In this document: positions 36,347-44,915 of the stretch, in pieces
How positions within the stretch are numbered: position 1 is the first letter of the stretch
Layout of the letters: each line of letters starts with the position of its first letter
Assembly: GCF_000025185.1 (NCBI RefSeq)
Contig: NC_013720.1
Span: 3,038,001 to 3,102,000, forward strand
DNA length: 64,000 nt
Reading direction: 5' to 3'
DNA from: Pirellula staleyi DSM 6068
GTDB lineage: Bacteria; Planctomycetota; Planctomycetia; Pirellulales; Pirellulaceae
Notes under the pieces: model-generated
Database searches by the model: none
What the model was told of the DNA's origin: nothing
The model's input: only the letters and a program-made list of their open reading frames with translations
Position numbers and translations under genes: made by a program

Positions 36347-37728
36347 TGCACGACTTCAGCTGCCCCTCGATGCAAACCGTCTCGCGCCGCACGATGATCA
36401 AAGTGGGTGGCATGGGGATGCTTGGGCTCTCGCTGCCGCAGTTGCTGCAAGCCGAAGCGACCGCTTCGAAGCTTCGCGCGCGAGCCAAGTCGGTAATCTT
36501 TCTGTTCCAGTGGGGTGGGCCGAGTCACGTCGATATGTTCGACATGAAGCCCGATGCGCCGGAAGATATTCGCGGCCCGCTGAAGCCGATTGCATCGTCG
36601 GCCGACGGGATTCAGGTCTGTGAGCAGTTGCCCGAAACTGCGAAAATCATGCACAAGGTTTCGCTGATTCGGACCCTCACGCACACGATGAAAAATCATA
36701 ACTCGGCGGGCTACTATGCCCTCTCGGGGCACGAACCACCGAGCGACGATCAGCGGCTGCGCGATTCGCTCGATCTGTTTCCGGCTTACGGCAGCGTCGT
36801 CGATCAGCTAACACCGCCAGCGACCGACATGCCGACGTTTGTCGCCTATCCCCATGTGATTTCCGACGGCTCGATCACGCCGGGACAGCATGCGAGTTTT
36901 CTCGGCAAATCGCACGATCCGCTCCTCTTTACCGAAGACCCAGCGAGTCCCGATTTTCGCTTGCCCGAGCTCAGTTTGCCGTCGGGGCTGGCGATCGATC
37001 GGCTTCATCGCCGGCGCGAATTGCAGCGGCTGATCGACAAGCAAACGCGGCTGCTCGAAAGCAGCGCCGAGGCGCAAGGTTTCGATGCCTACTACGATCG
37101 GGCGATTCATCTGCTGACGAGCGACAAAGTGCGCCGCGCGTTCGATCTGTCGGCTGAAACTCCCGAGACACGCGACCGCTATGGACGAACCACCTATGGC
37201 CAAGGCTGCTTGCTCGCACGCCGCTTGGTCGAAGCGGGCGTGAAGTTCGTGACGGTCTATTTTTCGAACTCGATCGGTGGTCAGAGTACGAAAGAAGGGG
37301 GCTGGGATACGCACGGCTTCAACGACACGCGCATGTTCCCGATCGTGAAGGACTATCACTTCCCGATCACCGAAAAAACCTTACCCACGCTGCTCAACGA
37401 CCTCGATGATCGTGGACTGCTCGACGACACGCTCGTCGTTTGGATGGGAGAGTTTGGTCGCACGCCGAAGATCAACGGGAACGCCAGTCGCGATCATTGG
37501 CCGCAGTGCTACACCTCGCTGCTGGCAGGTGGCGGCGTGAAGCAAGGCTATGTGTATGGCAAAAGCGACAAGCATGGGATGTATCCCGACGAGCATCCGG
37601 TGAAGCCGGAGGATATGGCAGCCACCATCTACGCCGCGCTCGGCATCGATCCGGCGAGCGAGATTCACGACCGGAACAATCGCCCCCTCGCGATTGCTGG
37701 CAAACCGGTGTGGGACGTGTTTGCGTAA
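36346..37728 (+). CDS. DUF1501 protein, Tat-exported
   Basis: The ATG at 36346 shares one base with the upstream TGA. A GTG three bases earlier is less likely. The 460-residue protein has a Tat-type motif (VSRRTMIKVGGMGMLGLSL) and the family hallmarks VIFLFQWGGPSHVDMFDMKPDAP, LIRTLTH, GYYALSGHEP, VTVYFSNS and the late WMGEFGRTPKINGNASRDHWPQ (cut here into pieces for length). DUF1501 has an alkaline-phosphatase/sulfatase-like fold and is nearly always encoded next to a DUF1549/DUF1553 gene in planctomycetes. No substrate is known. Confidence 0.9.
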   Translation: MHDFSCPSMQTVSRRTMIKVGGMGMLGLSLPQLLQAEATASKLRARAKSVIFLFQWGGPSHVDMFDMKPDAPEDIRGPLKPIASSADGIQVCEQLPETAKIMHKVSLIRTLTHTMKNHNSAGYYALSGHEPPSDDQRLRDSLDLFPAYGSVVDQLTPPATDMPTFVAYPHVISDGSITPGQHASFLGKSHDPLLFTEDPASPDFRLPELSLPSGLAIDRLHRRRELQRLIDKQTRLLESSAEAQGFDAYYDRAIHLLTSDKVRRAFDLSAETPETRDRYGRTTYGQGCLLARRLVEAGVKFVTVYFSNSIGGQSTKEGGWDTHGFNDTRMFPIVKDYHFPITEKTLPTLLNDLDDRGLLDDTLVVWMGEFGRTPKINGNASRDHWPQCYTSLLAGGGVKQGYVYGKSDKHGMYPDEHPVKPEDMAATIYAALGIDPASEIHDRNNRPLAIAGKPVWDVFA

Positions 37729-37791
37729 TCGCGCGGCCTGATTGAATCGACTGGGGTACCCAAAAAAACGCCGGGGTAAGTGGTAGAGGCG

Positions 37792-39522
37792 TTAAGCGGT
37801 TTTCTCTTCTTCGAGTCCGAGCTGGTCGATCATCGTTTCGCGGATCTTGAACTTCTGAATTTTGCCGGTCACGGTTTGCGGAAAACTGTCGACGAGGCAA
37901 ATGTAACGCGGTGTTTTGTAATGGGCGATGCTGCCGCGACAGTAGGCCCGCACGTCGTCTTCGGTCAACTGCGCGTCGGCTTTGCGTTTGATCCATGCGC
38001 ACAGCTCTTCGCCGAAATGACTATCGGGAACTCCGACCACCGCCACCTGCTCGATGGCCGGATGGGTGAAGAGGAACTCCTCGATTTCGCGTGGGTAGAT
38101 GTTCTCGCCACCACGGATCACCATCTCTTTCAAGCGCCCCGTGATTTTGTAGTGACCGGTCGGGAGCCGCCGGGCGAGATCGCCGGAATGGAGCCATCCC
38201 TCGCGATCGATGGCAGCTGCGGTAGCCTGCGGATTGGCGTAGTAGCCGATCATCACGCCATGGCCGCGCGCCACAAGTTCCCCTTGCTCTCCCTCGGGTA
38301 CATCGAGGTTATCGGGACCGACGATCCGTACTTCAAAGCCCGGAAGAGGCCGCCCGACAGTTTCGACGCGCAGCTCGAGGGGATCGTCGATGCTGGTTTG
38401 CGTGATGACCGGGGAGGCTTCGGTTTGGCCGTAGGCGATGGTCAGCTCGGGGCAATGGAGCGTGGTGGTGACGCGGCGCATCACTTCGATGGGGCAGGGG
38501 CTGCCGGCCATGATTCCCGTACGGAGGGAACTGATATCGCGCGCGGCGAGCGTGGGATCTTCAAGCATCGCAATGAACATTGTCGGGACACCATAGAGCG
38601 CGGTGGCGCGCTCTTGCTCAATCGCCACGAGCGCTTTGGTGGCCTGAAAATGCTCGGCTGGCAGGATCATCGCCGCTCCATGCACCACCGCAGCGAGCGA
38701 ACCGAGGACGCAGCCAAAGCAGTGATAGAACGGCACCGGAATGCAGATCCGATCGGCGGCGGTGAGATGTTGACGATCGCCGATGTAGAGGGCGTTCATC
38801 AGCAGATTGCGGTGCGACAGCATCGCCGCTTTCGGAAAGCCGGTCGTTCCCGAGGTGTATTGAATGTTCACCGCATCCTCGGGCTGTGGCCGAGCCAGGT
38901 GCGGAGCAAGTTCGGCGTCGCTGATATTCTTTCCCGCATCCACCAGCTCTTGCCAGCGGAGCATCCCCGAAGGGACTGCGCCTCGCAGTCCGACCGCCAG
39001 ACGCAGTTTGGGAAAGCGAATCGACTGGATCACTCCATCGGAGTTTTTGCCGAGTTCCGGGCAGACTTCCGCGAACATCTGGTAGTAGTTCGACGTTTTG
39101 AAGGCATCGGAGAGGAAGAGGGCAGCCGCGTCGCTTTGACCGAGGACATACTCGAGCTCGAACGGGCGATAGGCCGGGTTGATCGTCACCAGCACCGCGC
39201 CGATCTCGGCGGTGGCGAGTTGCAGCAGCACCCACTGGGGGATGTTCGTGGCCCAGATCGCGACGTGATCGCCGGTGCGAATGCCACACGCGATCAGCCC
39301 CCGCGTGACCGCGCGAACATCCGCCGCGAGCTCGTGCCAGGTCCAGCGACTGCGTGCGAGGCCATGCGCTGGGTCGAGAAAGACCATGGCATCGCGGTCC
39401 GAGAATTTCGCCGCTGTCTGAGCCAGCACTTGGCCAATGGTTTGACGATCGACGGCAAGTTCGGTGGCGCGATGAAAACAAAGCGAACCGTTCTTGCTCG
39501 GTGGAGAAGAATGAGTGTTCAT
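37792..39522 (-). CDS. AMP-dependent acyl-CoA synthetase
   Basis: This 576-residue enzyme belongs to the ANL superfamily. The ATP-binding P-loop-like motif is YTSGTTGFPKAAM at about residue 218. AYGQTEASPV is the A5 motif, GWLHSGDLARRLP carries A7, and GGENIYPREIEEFL is A8 at about residue 466. The catalytic Lys is expected in the C-terminal VTGKIQKFKIRE. It activates a carboxylic acid, probably a fatty acid of medium or long chain, to the CoA thioester. The length fits the FadD3/ACSF2-like group. It is convergent with the DUF1501 gene and monocistronic. Confidence 0.9.
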   Translation of the reverse strand: MNTHSSPPSKNGSLCFHRATELAVDRQTIGQVLAQTAAKFSDRDAMVFLDPAHGLARSRWTWHELAADVRAVTRGLIACGIRTGDHVAIWATNIPQWVLLQLATAEIGAVLVTINPAYRPFELEYVLGQSDAAALFLSDAFKTSNYYQMFAEVCPELGKNSDGVIQSIRFPKLRLAVGLRGAVPSGMLRWQELVDAGKNISDAELAPHLARPQPEDAVNIQYTSGTTGFPKAAMLSHRNLLMNALYIGDRQHLTAADRICIPVPFYHCFGCVLGSLAAVVHGAAMILPAEHFQATKALVAIEQERATALYGVPTMFIAMLEDPTLAARDISSLRTGIMAGSPCPIEVMRRVTTTLHCPELTIAYGQTEASPVITQTSIDDPLELRVETVGRPLPGFEVRIVGPDNLDVPEGEQGELVARGHGVMIGYYANPQATAAAIDREGWLHSGDLARRLPTGHYKITGRLKEMVIRGGENIYPREIEEFLFTHPAIEQVAVVGVPDSHFGEELCAWIKRKADAQLTEDDVRAYCRGSIAHYKTPRYICLVDSFPQTVTGKIQKFKIRETMIDQLGLEEEKTA

Positions 39523-39626
39523 CGCAGTCGCCTGTCACCCACAGCCGGACCGGCGGGAGAGGCCGGAGGGTGGTTTCGACACTGAAAGTGGAACTGCGAG
39601 TCCCGGCAAATTCCGCCAGCCGGTTG

Positions 39627-40787
39627 TTAGTCCCACATCGGACGAGCTGTGGCGTAGGCGAGGGGCCCGAAGATCAACAGTGGTAGCCAGGCAGCCATGG
39701 TGGGGCTCAGCAGGTAGTTACTGCCGAGCGAATGGCATGTCATCACCACGATGAAGAACGAGCCGACCAGCAGGAGGCAAATCGCCGCCGCCAAAAAAAT
39801 ATTACGGTTCCCCTTCGTCAAAACCAAGGGAAGGCCGAGAAAAAGAAGGGTCATATCGAGGAGCGGTTGTACCAATCGAGCGTGCAAGGTCACTTTAATG
39901 TCCGCTCCGGGCTGAATCGTACGGGTTTTGAGCCCGGTTACGAGTTCGTAGGTCGAGAGGTATTGTCGCCAGGCATTGCTGGCCGCGAGCTGCTCGAAGG
40001 TGACGACACTCGAGACAAAGCATTCGTCGGGGGCGAGCCAGCGGTGATCGCGCGGGGCGAGAATCGTGGGCTCGTTGTGGAGTGAGACCGACGACAGCTG
40101 AGCGACCGCAAGTGGCTGCGTGACACCCCGCATCAAGTAGCCCGACGGGTGCTCGTCGGTGGCGGGCTGATAGAGGGCCTCGCGGGCCTGAATTGCTCGC
40201 CCCCAGCTGACGAGTTCCACCGGAAGTTGCTCGGTCCGGTCGTCGGGGAGCAGGAAGTTGGGCGCGACAATTTTTTGCTCTTTGGCCACGGTGCTTGCGC
40301 CCGAGATCAGGATGTCGCTGCGCATGTCGAATTTGGGGACAAAGCGCCGCGAGTTCTCGCCGAGCCAGTCTTGGGCGTTGCGTCCGAGTTTAGCGCGCAT
40401 CTGAGGGAGGTTGAATTCGCGATTGGCAGCCCCCAGGAGTGCGACGATTCCTGCTGCAATGAAGACCGACCGCATCGCTCGCGCGGGAGAGATTCCCGCG
40501 GCAGCAAGCGCCGTCAGCTCTTGGGTTCGCTGCAGCCACGTGACGGTGAATATCGCCGCCACCATCGCGAGTAGGCCGATCGTCCGGTCGAAAAAACCGA
40601 GGACGTGGGCACTGTAGTACTCGAAGATCACTCCCAAAATGCCGCCCGCATGCTTCTCGCCATAGTTCGAAAACTCGTCGAGGTTCCCCAGGCAATCGAT
40701 CACGACGAACAGACCCGCCAGGCTGACAAAGCAAATCAGCAGCACGCGGATGAAAATCGTCAGAACGTAGCGATCGATCGTAGTCAT
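39627..40787 (-). CDS. LptF/LptG family permease
   Basis: The start at 40787 (MTTIDRYVLTIFIRVLL) is typical of the family; the open frame to 41084 overlaps the divergent ComF gene and is spurious. The 386-residue protein has three N-terminal TM helices (starting near residues 12, 55 and 98), a large periplasmic domain at about 130-290, and three C-terminal helices (LLDMTLLFLGLPLVL, IFLAAAICLLLVGSFFIVV, WLPLLIFGPLAYA). With LptB it would lift lipopolysaccharide from the inner membrane. Whether this is the F or G copy cannot be told. This fits a diderm planctomycete. Confidence 0.88.
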   Translation of the reverse strand: MTTIDRYVLTIFIRVLLICFVSLAGLFVVIDCLGNLDEFSNYGEKHAGGILGVIFEYYSAHVLGFFDRTIGLLAMVAAIFTVTWLQRTQELTALAAAGISPARAMRSVFIAAGIVALLGAANREFNLPQMRAKLGRNAQDWLGENSRRFVPKFDMRSDILISGASTVAKEQKIVAPNFLLPDDRTEQLPVELVSWGRAIQAREALYQPATDEHPSGYLMRGVTQPLAVAQLSSVSLHNEPTILAPRDHRWLAPDECFVSSVVTFEQLAASNAWRQYLSTYELVTGLKTRTIQPGADIKVTLHARLVQPLLDMTLLFLGLPLVLTKGNRNIFLAAAICLLLVGSFFIVVMTCHSLGSNYLLSPTMAAWLPLLIFGPLAYATARPMWD

Positions 40788-40930
40788 CGAAAACAGCTTG
40801 GGGGACGACGGCTTGCAAAAACAGGTGACGGGGAAATGTTCGGCTAAGAAACTCGGCAAGGAAGCTTGGCAGGGGTACACTAGGTCGGAACGTCCCTGAG
40901 GGTCAAGACGAACTCGCGCGAGGTGCTGAG

Positions 40931-41695
40931 GTGCTATCACTGCTGGCATCGCGGTTGGTGACAGCCGCCACCGATCTATTGTTTCCACCGACGTGCGCTG
41001 CTTGTCAGGCCGATTTGGCGACGCCTCACGGCGTGCTGCTGTGCAGCAGCTGCGAGGCGACGATCCGCAGCGACACCTTGCCACGCTGCCTGCGCTGCGC
41101 GATGCCGTGCCGAACGATCCTGCAAAGTAGCGTCGGCTGCAGCCATTGCCGCGAGATGAAACTCCCCTTCGCTGCGGCAGCGGTGCTCGGGAATTACGAC
41201 ACCTCGCTCCGCGCAGTGGTGATTCGCGCCAAATATCCGCACGGCGAGCAGCTGGCGCTCGCGGCGGGGCAACTCCTGGCCGATCGCATTCAGGAGCTCG
41301 CTGCGCGAGGCGACAGTCCTTTCGCCACCATCGATGCCGTGGTCCCCGTGCCGATGCACTGGCTCAAACGGATGGTGCGTGGCGCGTCGGCTGCGGAGTC
41401 GATTGCCCGAGGGGTGGCCAGTCGGCTGAATGTTCCACTCCTTTCGAGCGCCGTCGGCTGCACCCGTTTTCTCGCGAAACAAGGTTCGCTCAGTCAGCGA
41501 AAACGGGCCCGCAATGTTCGCTCCGCCTATCGCGCCACTGGCCAGTTCGAACTCACCGGCGCCAGTCTCCTGATCGTCGACGACGTCCTCACCACCCTTT
41601 CCACCACAATCTCTATGGGCAAATCGCTGATCGCCGCCGGAGCGGCACAAACTCTCGTCGCGGGGATCGCTCGTTCCACTTCGATTGTCAGCTGA
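40931..41695 (+). CDS. ComF family phosphoribosyltransferase-like protein
   Basis: The 254-residue protein begins at GTG 40931. It starts with a cysteine-rich double zinc finger (CAACQADLATPHGVLLCSSC, then CLRCAMPC and CSHCREMKLPF). It continues with the ComF core GNYDTSLRAVVIRAKYPHGEQLA and VVPVPMHWLKRMVRGASAAESIA. The PRPP-like motif is LLIVDDVLTTLSTT, where the usual Gly-Ala after Thr-Thr is Leu-Ser, so PRPP binding may be altered. ComF acts in natural competence and DNA uptake in some bacteria. It is divergent from the LptF/G gene. Confidence 0.87.
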   Translation: MLSLLASRLVTAATDLLFPPTCAACQADLATPHGVLLCSSCEATIRSDTLPRCLRCAMPCRTILQSSVGCSHCREMKLPFAAAAVLGNYDTSLRAVVIRAKYPHGEQLALAAGQLLADRIQELAARGDSPFATIDAVVPVPMHWLKRMVRGASAAESIARGVASRLNVPLLSSAVGCTRFLAKQGSLSQRKRARNVRSAYRATGQFELTGASLLIVDDVLTTLSTTISMGKSLIAAGAAQTLVAGIARSTSIVS

Positions 41696-41845
41696 GCGAG
41701 TTTTTTGTCCTGCTCACCTCGGCAGAGCCCCCGCTAACCACTCCCGCTATCGCCCCTTTCGGATTACGCTACAAGGCTTGTTCTGCGACTGTCCCGGCTG
41801 CTGGGGCTTCTGATTTTCGTATCGAAAGCGACTAGATCTACCGTC

Positions 41846-42781
41846 ATGAGCGACGCACCGAAACTACGGCTAGGAACCCGCGCCAGTCCTCTCGCCCGTT
41901 GGCAGGCCGATTGGGTCCGCGATCAGCTGATTGCTGCCGGTATCGATGTCGAAATGATCCTCATCACCACCGAAGGGGATCAGCAAACCTCGCAGCCTCT
42001 CGGGCAAATTGGTGGCCAGGGACTCTTCACGAAAGAGATTCAGCGGCGCTTACTCGCTGGCGATATCGATCTCGCCGTCCATAGCCTCAAGGATCTGCCA
42101 ACCCTGCCGATCGACGGTTTGTCGCTCGCCGCTGTTCCCGAGCGTGAAGATACCGCCGACATTTTGATTGGCCCCGCCGGAACCTCGCTCGCCACGCTCC
42201 CCAGCGGCGCAAAAATCGGCACCGGTAGCCTTCGCCGCAAAGCGCAGCTGCTGCATGCCCGCGCCGATCTCGAAATACTCGATATCCGGGGTAACGTCGA
42301 TACCCGCCTCCGCAAACTCGACGAAGGTCAGTACCACGCCATTATTCTCGCCGCGGCGGGGCTCAAACGTCTGAAGCTCGACGACCGCATGACCGAGCGT
42401 CTCGAAGCGCCACTGATGCTTCCCGCTGTCGGGCAGGGGGCTCTTGGAATCGAGTCGCGCAGCGATGATCCCACCACGCGAAAACTCCTCGCCCCACTTT
42501 CCCATGCGCCGACACTGCAGGCTGTGATCGCCGAGCGTTCGCTCCTCGCCGCTCTCCGCGCCGGTTGCCTCGCGCCAGTTGGCGCGCATGCCCAGGTGGT
42601 TGATGGTCAGCTGACGCTCGCTGCGGTCGTGCTCAGCATCGATGGCCAGTCGCGGCTGTTCGCCTCGCTCACCTCCGCCCCCGCCGATGCGGCCCAGCTC
42701 GGAGAAGAAGTCGCCGAGCTGCTGCGCCAGCAAGGAGCCACGGAACTCCTCGCCAGCAGCCGCGGCAATCGCCTCGACTAA
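41846..42781 (+). CDS. hemC: Porphobilinogen deaminase
   Basis: HemC (hydroxymethylbilane synthase) polymerises four porphobilinogens in heme synthesis. The 311-residue protein shows LRLGTRASPLARWQADWV at the start, the KDLPTLP and HSLKDLP active-site segment, GTGSLRRKAQLL, and LDIRGNVDTRLRKLDEG. The dipyrromethane-cofactor cysteine lies in RAGCLAPVGAHA at about residue 240. All key residues appear intact. It stands alone, followed by the repeat-rich gap before the flagellar cluster. Confidence 0.95.
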   Translation: MSDAPKLRLGTRASPLARWQADWVRDQLIAAGIDVEMILITTEGDQQTSQPLGQIGGQGLFTKEIQRRLLAGDIDLAVHSLKDLPTLPIDGLSLAAVPEREDTADILIGPAGTSLATLPSGAKIGTGSLRRKAQLLHARADLEILDIRGNVDTRLRKLDEGQYHAIILAAAGLKRLKLDDRMTERLEAPLMLPAVGQGALGIESRSDDPTTRKLLAPLSHAPTLQAVIAERSLLAALRAGCLAPVGAHAQVVDGQLTLAAVVLSIDGQSRLFASLTSAPADAAQLGEEVAELLRQQGATELLASSRGNRLD

Positions 42782-42804
42782 CTGGCCACTCCGTTCTTCC
42801 TCAA

Positions 42805-42836
42805 GGGTGGCTACTAGCTGGCTTGCCCAGCAGTGA
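42805..42836. repeat. Palindromic repeat family B, copy 4
   Basis: GGGTGGCTACTAGCTGG, CTTGC, CCAGCAGTGAG. The left arm has diverged but the right arm CCAGCAGTG matches copies 1-3. Confidence 0.7.
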
Positions 42837-42911
42837 GAGGCTTGTCAAAACTTAAACTGTGTGGAGCTTTGCACAACACAGCTACCCGACCGACACGCCA
42901 ATCAGCTTGCA

Positions 42912-42933
42912 GGGGTGCCCCTGGCTTGGCCAG
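42912..42933. repeat. Divergent family B-like palindrome
   Basis: GGTGCCCCTGG, CTTGG, CCAGGG. It keeps the layout of family B (GGTG-x-C, arms, CTTG loop) but with changed arms, which suggests compensatory divergence of a stem. Confidence 0.5.
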
Positions 42934-43139
42934 GGTAAAACACTCGCTCGGCCAAACTTGCCCATCGGCCTCTTTTGCCACTTCGGATCGGCACTTTCTG
43001 CGTGTTCGACCATTTCTCGCGCCTGCTAGCTCGCGGCGCTTTTCGCACACGTTCGGCCCCCTCGAAAATCATTAAGCCCCACGCTCGCGGAGACTTAATG
43101 CCGCTAGCAGCATGTCGCTAGCAACCCCGGTTTGCACTT

Positions 43140-43155
43140 TGGCCCGCTGTTTGCT
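43140..43155 (+). promoter_or_regulatory. Sigma-54 (RpoN) promoter before flgF
   Basis: TGGCCCGCTGTTTGCT matches the -24/-12 consensus TGGCACG-N4-TTGCW at all but one defined position. GG and GC are ten bases apart as required. It lies 54 bases before the flgF start, so transcription would begin near 43166. An activator site was not identified. Confidence 0.6.
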
Positions 43156-43208
43156 TCTAGCGATCGGCACGCCTGTGGGGGGCCACCGGCAACTGATGGT
43201 AATTGCAC

Positions 43209-43961
43209 ATGTACTACGGACTCTACATCTCGGCCGCTGGCGCTTACGCCCAGAACCAAAAGGTCGAGATGATCACCAACAACCTTGCGAACGTCGATAC
43301 GTCGGGCTTCAAGAAGGAGCTCGGCATTTTCGAGGCTCGTCAATCCGAAGCGATCGAGCGCGGCTATGAACAGCCAGGCACGCGCGGCGTTAGCGACATT
43401 GGTGGTGGAGTCGAGTTCAAAGAAACCGTCACCGACTTTTCGCTCGGCACGCTCCGAGCCACCAGCTCGCGTACCGATTTTGCCCTCCCTGCGACCGATC
43501 AGTTTTTCGAAATCGAGCGCGATGGCGAAGCCCTCCTCACCCGCAGTGGCAACTTTCATTTCTCGGTCGATGGTGTTCTCCGGACCCAAGATGGCGATGC
43601 GGTGCTCGCTGCTGGCGGAACCCCGTTGACCCTCGATCCTTCGCTCCCTTGGCGCGTACTGCCGGGCGGCCTGATTTCGCAAGGTGGCGACACCGTGCCG
43701 CTGAGCATCAAGCAAGTGAGCAACTTTCGCTCGCTCGAAAAAGTCGGGCTCAACGCCTTTCGTGCCAATGGTGAACTGACCGATGTGCCAGCCGAACTGC
43801 GTGATGTTCGCAGCGGATCGCTCGAACTTTCGACCGTCAATCCGATGCAGGAAATGGTCGAGATGATCGCTTCGTCGCGAGCCTACGAAAACAACATCAA
43901 GATGATTCAGCATCACGACGGAATGACCGGTTCGCTCGTGAGTCGCTTGCTGAAGGCGTAG
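43209..43961 (+). CDS. flgF: Flagellar basal-body rod protein FlgF
   Basis: The ATG at 43209 (MYYGLYISAAGAYAQ) is preferred over an in-frame TTG at 43203. The 250-residue protein has the rod/hook N-terminal signature MITNNLANVDTSGFKKE at about residues 21-37 and the matching C-terminal helix NPMQEMVEMIASSRAYENN. The middle carries LRTQDGDAVLAAGGTPLTL, typical of FlgF/FlgG. Its place directly before flgG and a shorter middle domain point to FlgF, the proximal rod. It is the first gene behind the sigma-54 promoter. Confidence 0.88.
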   Translation: MYYGLYISAAGAYAQNQKVEMITNNLANVDTSGFKKELGIFEARQSEAIERGYEQPGTRGVSDIGGGVEFKETVTDFSLGTLRATSSRTDFALPATDQFFEIERDGEALLTRSGNFHFSVDGVLRTQDGDAVLAAGGTPLTLDPSLPWRVLPGGLISQGGDTVPLSIKQVSNFRSLEKVGLNAFRANGELTDVPAELRDVRSGSLELSTVNPMQEMVEMIASSRAYENNIKMIQHHDGMTGSLVSRLLKA

Positions 43962-44047
43962 TCATAAGTAGAGATGGTCGGGTTGCTGGTTGGCGATGGA
44001 TTGCCAAACGTTCGAGAGCTTAACGAGATAAATCAGGGAAGATTGCC

Positions 44048-44848
44048 ATGAGCGTACAAACACTTTACACCGCTGCGACCGGCATGGAATCGCTGCAGAC
44101 GAAGCTCGACGTCATCGCGAACAACCTGGCGAACGTAAACACCACCGGCTTCAAGCGTGGCCGCGCCAACTTCGAAGATCTGTTCTACCGCCAGGAAAAA
44201 CTCCCCGGTTCGCAAGACCAACAGCAGAACCTCACTGCTACTGGCACGGCGATTGGCCTCGGTTCGCGCGTCTCGAGCGTGCAGACCAACTTCAATCAAG
44301 GGGCGTTTCAGGAAACAGGTGGACAGCTCGACGTCGCCATCGAAGGCCAAGGCTTTCTCCGCGTGCAAGACCCCAGCGGCATCACCGTCTACTCGCGAGC
44401 CGGCAACTTGTCGATCAATGCTCAAGGACAACTCGTCATGGGCTCGGCCCAAACGGGCCGTTTGATCGATCCCAACGTCTCGTTTCCTCAAGACACGATG
44501 GCGATCTCGATCACCGCCGATGGTCGCGTGCTGGTCCGTCAGTTTGGTCAGCAAGACCTGCAGCAGATCGCACAGATTCAGCTCGCCACCTTCCCCAATC
44601 CTGAAGGTCTCCTCAAGCTCGGCGAGAACCTCTACTCGCAAACCGATGCGTCGGGACAAGAGATTGTCGACAACCCGGGCAATCAAGGGATCGGTGTCCT
44701 TCGTCAAGGGATGCTCGAAGCTTCGAACGTCGAGCCAGTGCAGGAACTGATCGACCTGATCACCACCCAGCGCAGCTTCGAGCTCAACTCGCAAGCGATC
44801 CAAGCGGGGGATCAGATTTTGCAGCTGATCTCGAATCTCCGCCGGTAA
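44048..44848 (+). CDS. flgG: Flagellar distal rod protein FlgG
   Basis: This 266-residue protein starts MSVQTLYTAATGMESLQTKLD and carries the N-terminal rod signature VIANNLANVNTTGFKRGRA at about residues 22-40. The FlgG-type middle includes LDVAIEGQGFLRVQDPSG and GLLKLGENLYSQTDASGQ. The C-terminal helix has EASNVEPVQELIDLITTQR and RSFELNSQAIQ. It forms the distal rod that crosses the P and L rings. The 13-base unit at its stop codon is duplicated just downstream (44836-44861). Confidence 0.95.
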   Translation: MSVQTLYTAATGMESLQTKLDVIANNLANVNTTGFKRGRANFEDLFYRQEKLPGSQDQQQNLTATGTAIGLGSRVSSVQTNFNQGAFQETGGQLDVAIEGQGFLRVQDPSGITVYSRAGNLSINAQGQLVMGSAQTGRLIDPNVSFPQDTMAISITADGRVLVRQFGQQDLQQIAQIQLATFPNPEGLLKLGENLYSQTDASGQEIVDNPGNQGIGVLRQGMLEASNVEPVQELIDLITTQRSFELNSQAIQAGDQILQLISNLRR

Positions 44849-44861
44849 TCTCCGCCGGTAA
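44836..44861 (+). repeat. 13-base tandem duplication at the flgG stop
   Basis: The unit TCTCCGCCGGTAA occurs twice in tandem (44836-44848 and 44849-44861). The first copy encodes the last FlgG residues and its stop codon, the second lies in the leader of flgA. Confidence 0.85.
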
Positions 44862-44915
44862 TCGCTCGCTCCTTGGCTTCGAAATCGGTTCCCACACGCA
44901 CGAAATACTAGCCCC

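Larger units (their letters stand above)
42782..43208. other. Intergenic region before the flagellar cluster
   Basis: These 427 bases carry no supported gene. They hold family B repeat copy 4 (42805-42836), a related palindrome at 42912-42933, and a near-consensus sigma-54 promoter at 43140-43155 that precedes flgF. Confidence 0.6.

Noticed and set aside
37750-37775. Terminator in the convergent gap after DUF1501
   Set aside because: GGGTACCC has no loop space and the A run is on the plus strand; the stem is too short.
39627-41084. Longer LptF/LptG start at 41084
   Set aside because: The extra 99 codons overlap the ComF-like gene and look like a non-coding frame; the start at 40787 gives the typical family N-terminus.
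43962-44047. Sigma-54 promoter before flgG
   Set aside because: TTGGCGATGGATTGCC has only nine bases between GG and GC, so the spacing is wrong.
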